DNA from: Candidatus Competibacteraceae bacterium
GTDB lineage: Bacteria; Pseudomonadota; Gammaproteobacteria; Competibacterales; Competibacteraceae
NCBI GenBank assembly: GCA_016713505.1
Contig: JADJPA010000001.1
Span: 868,001 to 932,000, forward strand
Length of the DNA: 64,000 nt
Direction: 5' to 3'
Shown here: positions 63,295 through 64,000 of the stretch, piece after piece
Layout: each line of letters opens with the position of its first letter
Position numbering within the stretch: position 1 is the stretch's first letter
Notes under the pieces: model-generated
Told to the model about the DNA's origin: nothing
The model's database searches: none
What the model saw: only the letters and a program-made list of their open reading frames with translations
Made by a program: the position numbers and the translations under genes

Positions 63295-64000
63295 ATGCCC
63301 AGCTATACCGCTCCCGTGCGCGACATGCAGTTCATTTTGCACGAGCTGCTCAAGATCGAACGCTATCACGAGGTTCTCGCCGGTTTTTCGGAAGCGACCC
63401 CGGACACCGTAACCGCCATTCTGGAAGGCGCGGCTCAGGTCAGTCAGGAAATCCTGCAACCGCTCAATCAAGTCGGCGACCGCGAAGGCTGCCGGTTGGA
63501 AAACGGTCAGGTCATCACGCCAGCGGGGTTCAAAGCTGCTTACCAAGCCGTTGCGGAGGGCGGTTGGACCGGCTTGACCGGCCATCCAGATCACGGCGGC
63601 CAGGGTCTGCCCTACGTGCTGGGGCTGGCGGTCAACGAAATGATGGCTTCCGCCAACATGGCGTTTACCATGTACCCCGGCTTGACCGGCGGCGCCATGG
63701 AAGCGATTGAGATCGGCGGCACCGCAGCGCAAAAAGCGCTCTATTTACCGAAGATGGTTTCCGGTCAGTGGACCGGCACCATGAACCTGACCGAAGCGCA
63801 TTGCGGCACCGATTTGGGGCTGCTGCGCACCAAGGCCGAACCGCGGGCGGACGGCAGCTATCGGCTGACCGGCTCCAAGATTTTTATTTCGGCCGGCGAA
63901 CACGATCTGGCCGAAAACATCATCCATCTGGTGCTGGCCAGAATCCTCGGTGGGCCGGACGGGGTCAAGGGCATCAGTTTGTTCATCGTGCCTAAAATCC
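63295..64000 (+). CDS. acyl-CoA dehydrogenase (DmdC-like), partial
   Basis: The frame opens at ATG 63295 and runs to the right edge (235 codons). It begins MPSYTAPVRDMQFILHE, the N-terminal extension typical of DmdC-like acyl-CoA dehydrogenases. GHPDHGGQGLPYVLGLAVNEM, then MNLTEAHCGTDLG and SKIFISAGEHDL, are flavin- and substrate-binding blocks. Relatives oxidise fatty acyl-CoA or 3-methylthiopropanoyl-CoA; the substrate cannot be told from this part. The catalytic glutamate and C-terminal domain lie outside the window. Confidence 0.9.
   Translation, partial: MPSYTAPVRDMQFILHELLKIERYHEVLAGFSEATPDTVTAILEGAAQVSQEILQPLNQVGDREGCRLENGQVITPAGFKAAYQAVAEGGWTGLTGHPDHGGQGLPYVLGLAVNEMMASANMAFTMYPGLTGGAMEAIEIGGTAAQKALYLPKMVSGQWTGTMNLTEAHCGTDLGLLRTKAEPRADGSYRLTGSKIFISAGEHDLAENIIHLVLARILGGPDGVKGISLFIVPKI

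Overview
The window is GC-rich chromosomal DNA of a gammaproteobacterium. The evidence is a complete mraZ-to-lpxC division and cell-wall cluster, a meso-diaminopimelate-type MurE, lpxC (so an outer membrane), a ZapD division factor, a secA-argJ-mutT arrangement, type IV pilus genes pilBCD next to coaE, a ThrH-type phosphatase and a class A RNase P RNA. A glycogen synthase, two NosL-like copper chaperones (linked to nitrous-oxide reductase maturation) and cobalamin genes would suit a glycogen-storing denitrifier such as the Competibacteraceae. That placement is inference; no marker here settles the genus.

Layout. 1-8083: a partial DUF2934 repeat protein, nth with a DUF1841 gene, then a run of reverse-strand genes: a DUF2189 membrane protein, an actinobacterial-type glycogen synthase, a quinone reductase-like flavoprotein, a fumarylacetoacetase-family hydrolase, and an alpha-E / circularly permuted ATP-grasp pair. 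8084-9037 has no clear protein gene. It holds a strongly structured RNA-like segment resembling the HEARO/omega RNA of IscB elements, but no IscB gene, and one tiny ORF with a strong ribosome site. 9038-15570: an XRE regulator, a polysaccharide deacetylase, metH, yraN, rsmI and rnpB.

15784-34076: the dcw cluster. A good sigma70-type promoter overlaps three 10-bp-spaced MraZ boxes. Then come mraZ, rsmH, ftsL, ftsI, murE, murF, mraY, murD, ftsW, murG, murC, ddlB, ftsQ, ftsA, ftsZ and lpxC, mostly overlapping or a few bases apart, closed by a strong intrinsic terminator. These genes make lipid II, build the divisome and start lipid A synthesis. secA, argJ and mutT follow. zapD, coaE, pilD, pilC and pilB lie on the other strand.

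44298-55529: thrH, a three-domain DedA-PAP2-LssY membrane protein, a cysteine hydrolase, ispG, mgtE, a TPR lipoprotein and a universal stress protein. Converging on them is a second ATP-grasp/alpha-E locus, this time fused into one protein and overlapping a transglutaminase gene. A single-domain cyclic-nucleotide-binding protein follows.

55772-64000: cbiD and cobK, a DUF533 protein, and a reverse-strand set (thioredoxin-like lipoprotein, two NosL paralogues, cobM) whose last three genes overlap by 4 bases. Then come an orphan OmpR-type response regulator facing a truncated darP, a CBS-domain protein, an AT-rich gene-poor stretch with one possible 52-codon ORF, and the start of an acyl-CoA dehydrogenase cut by the window edge. 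No tRNA, rRNA, CRISPR array or intact insertion sequence was seen.
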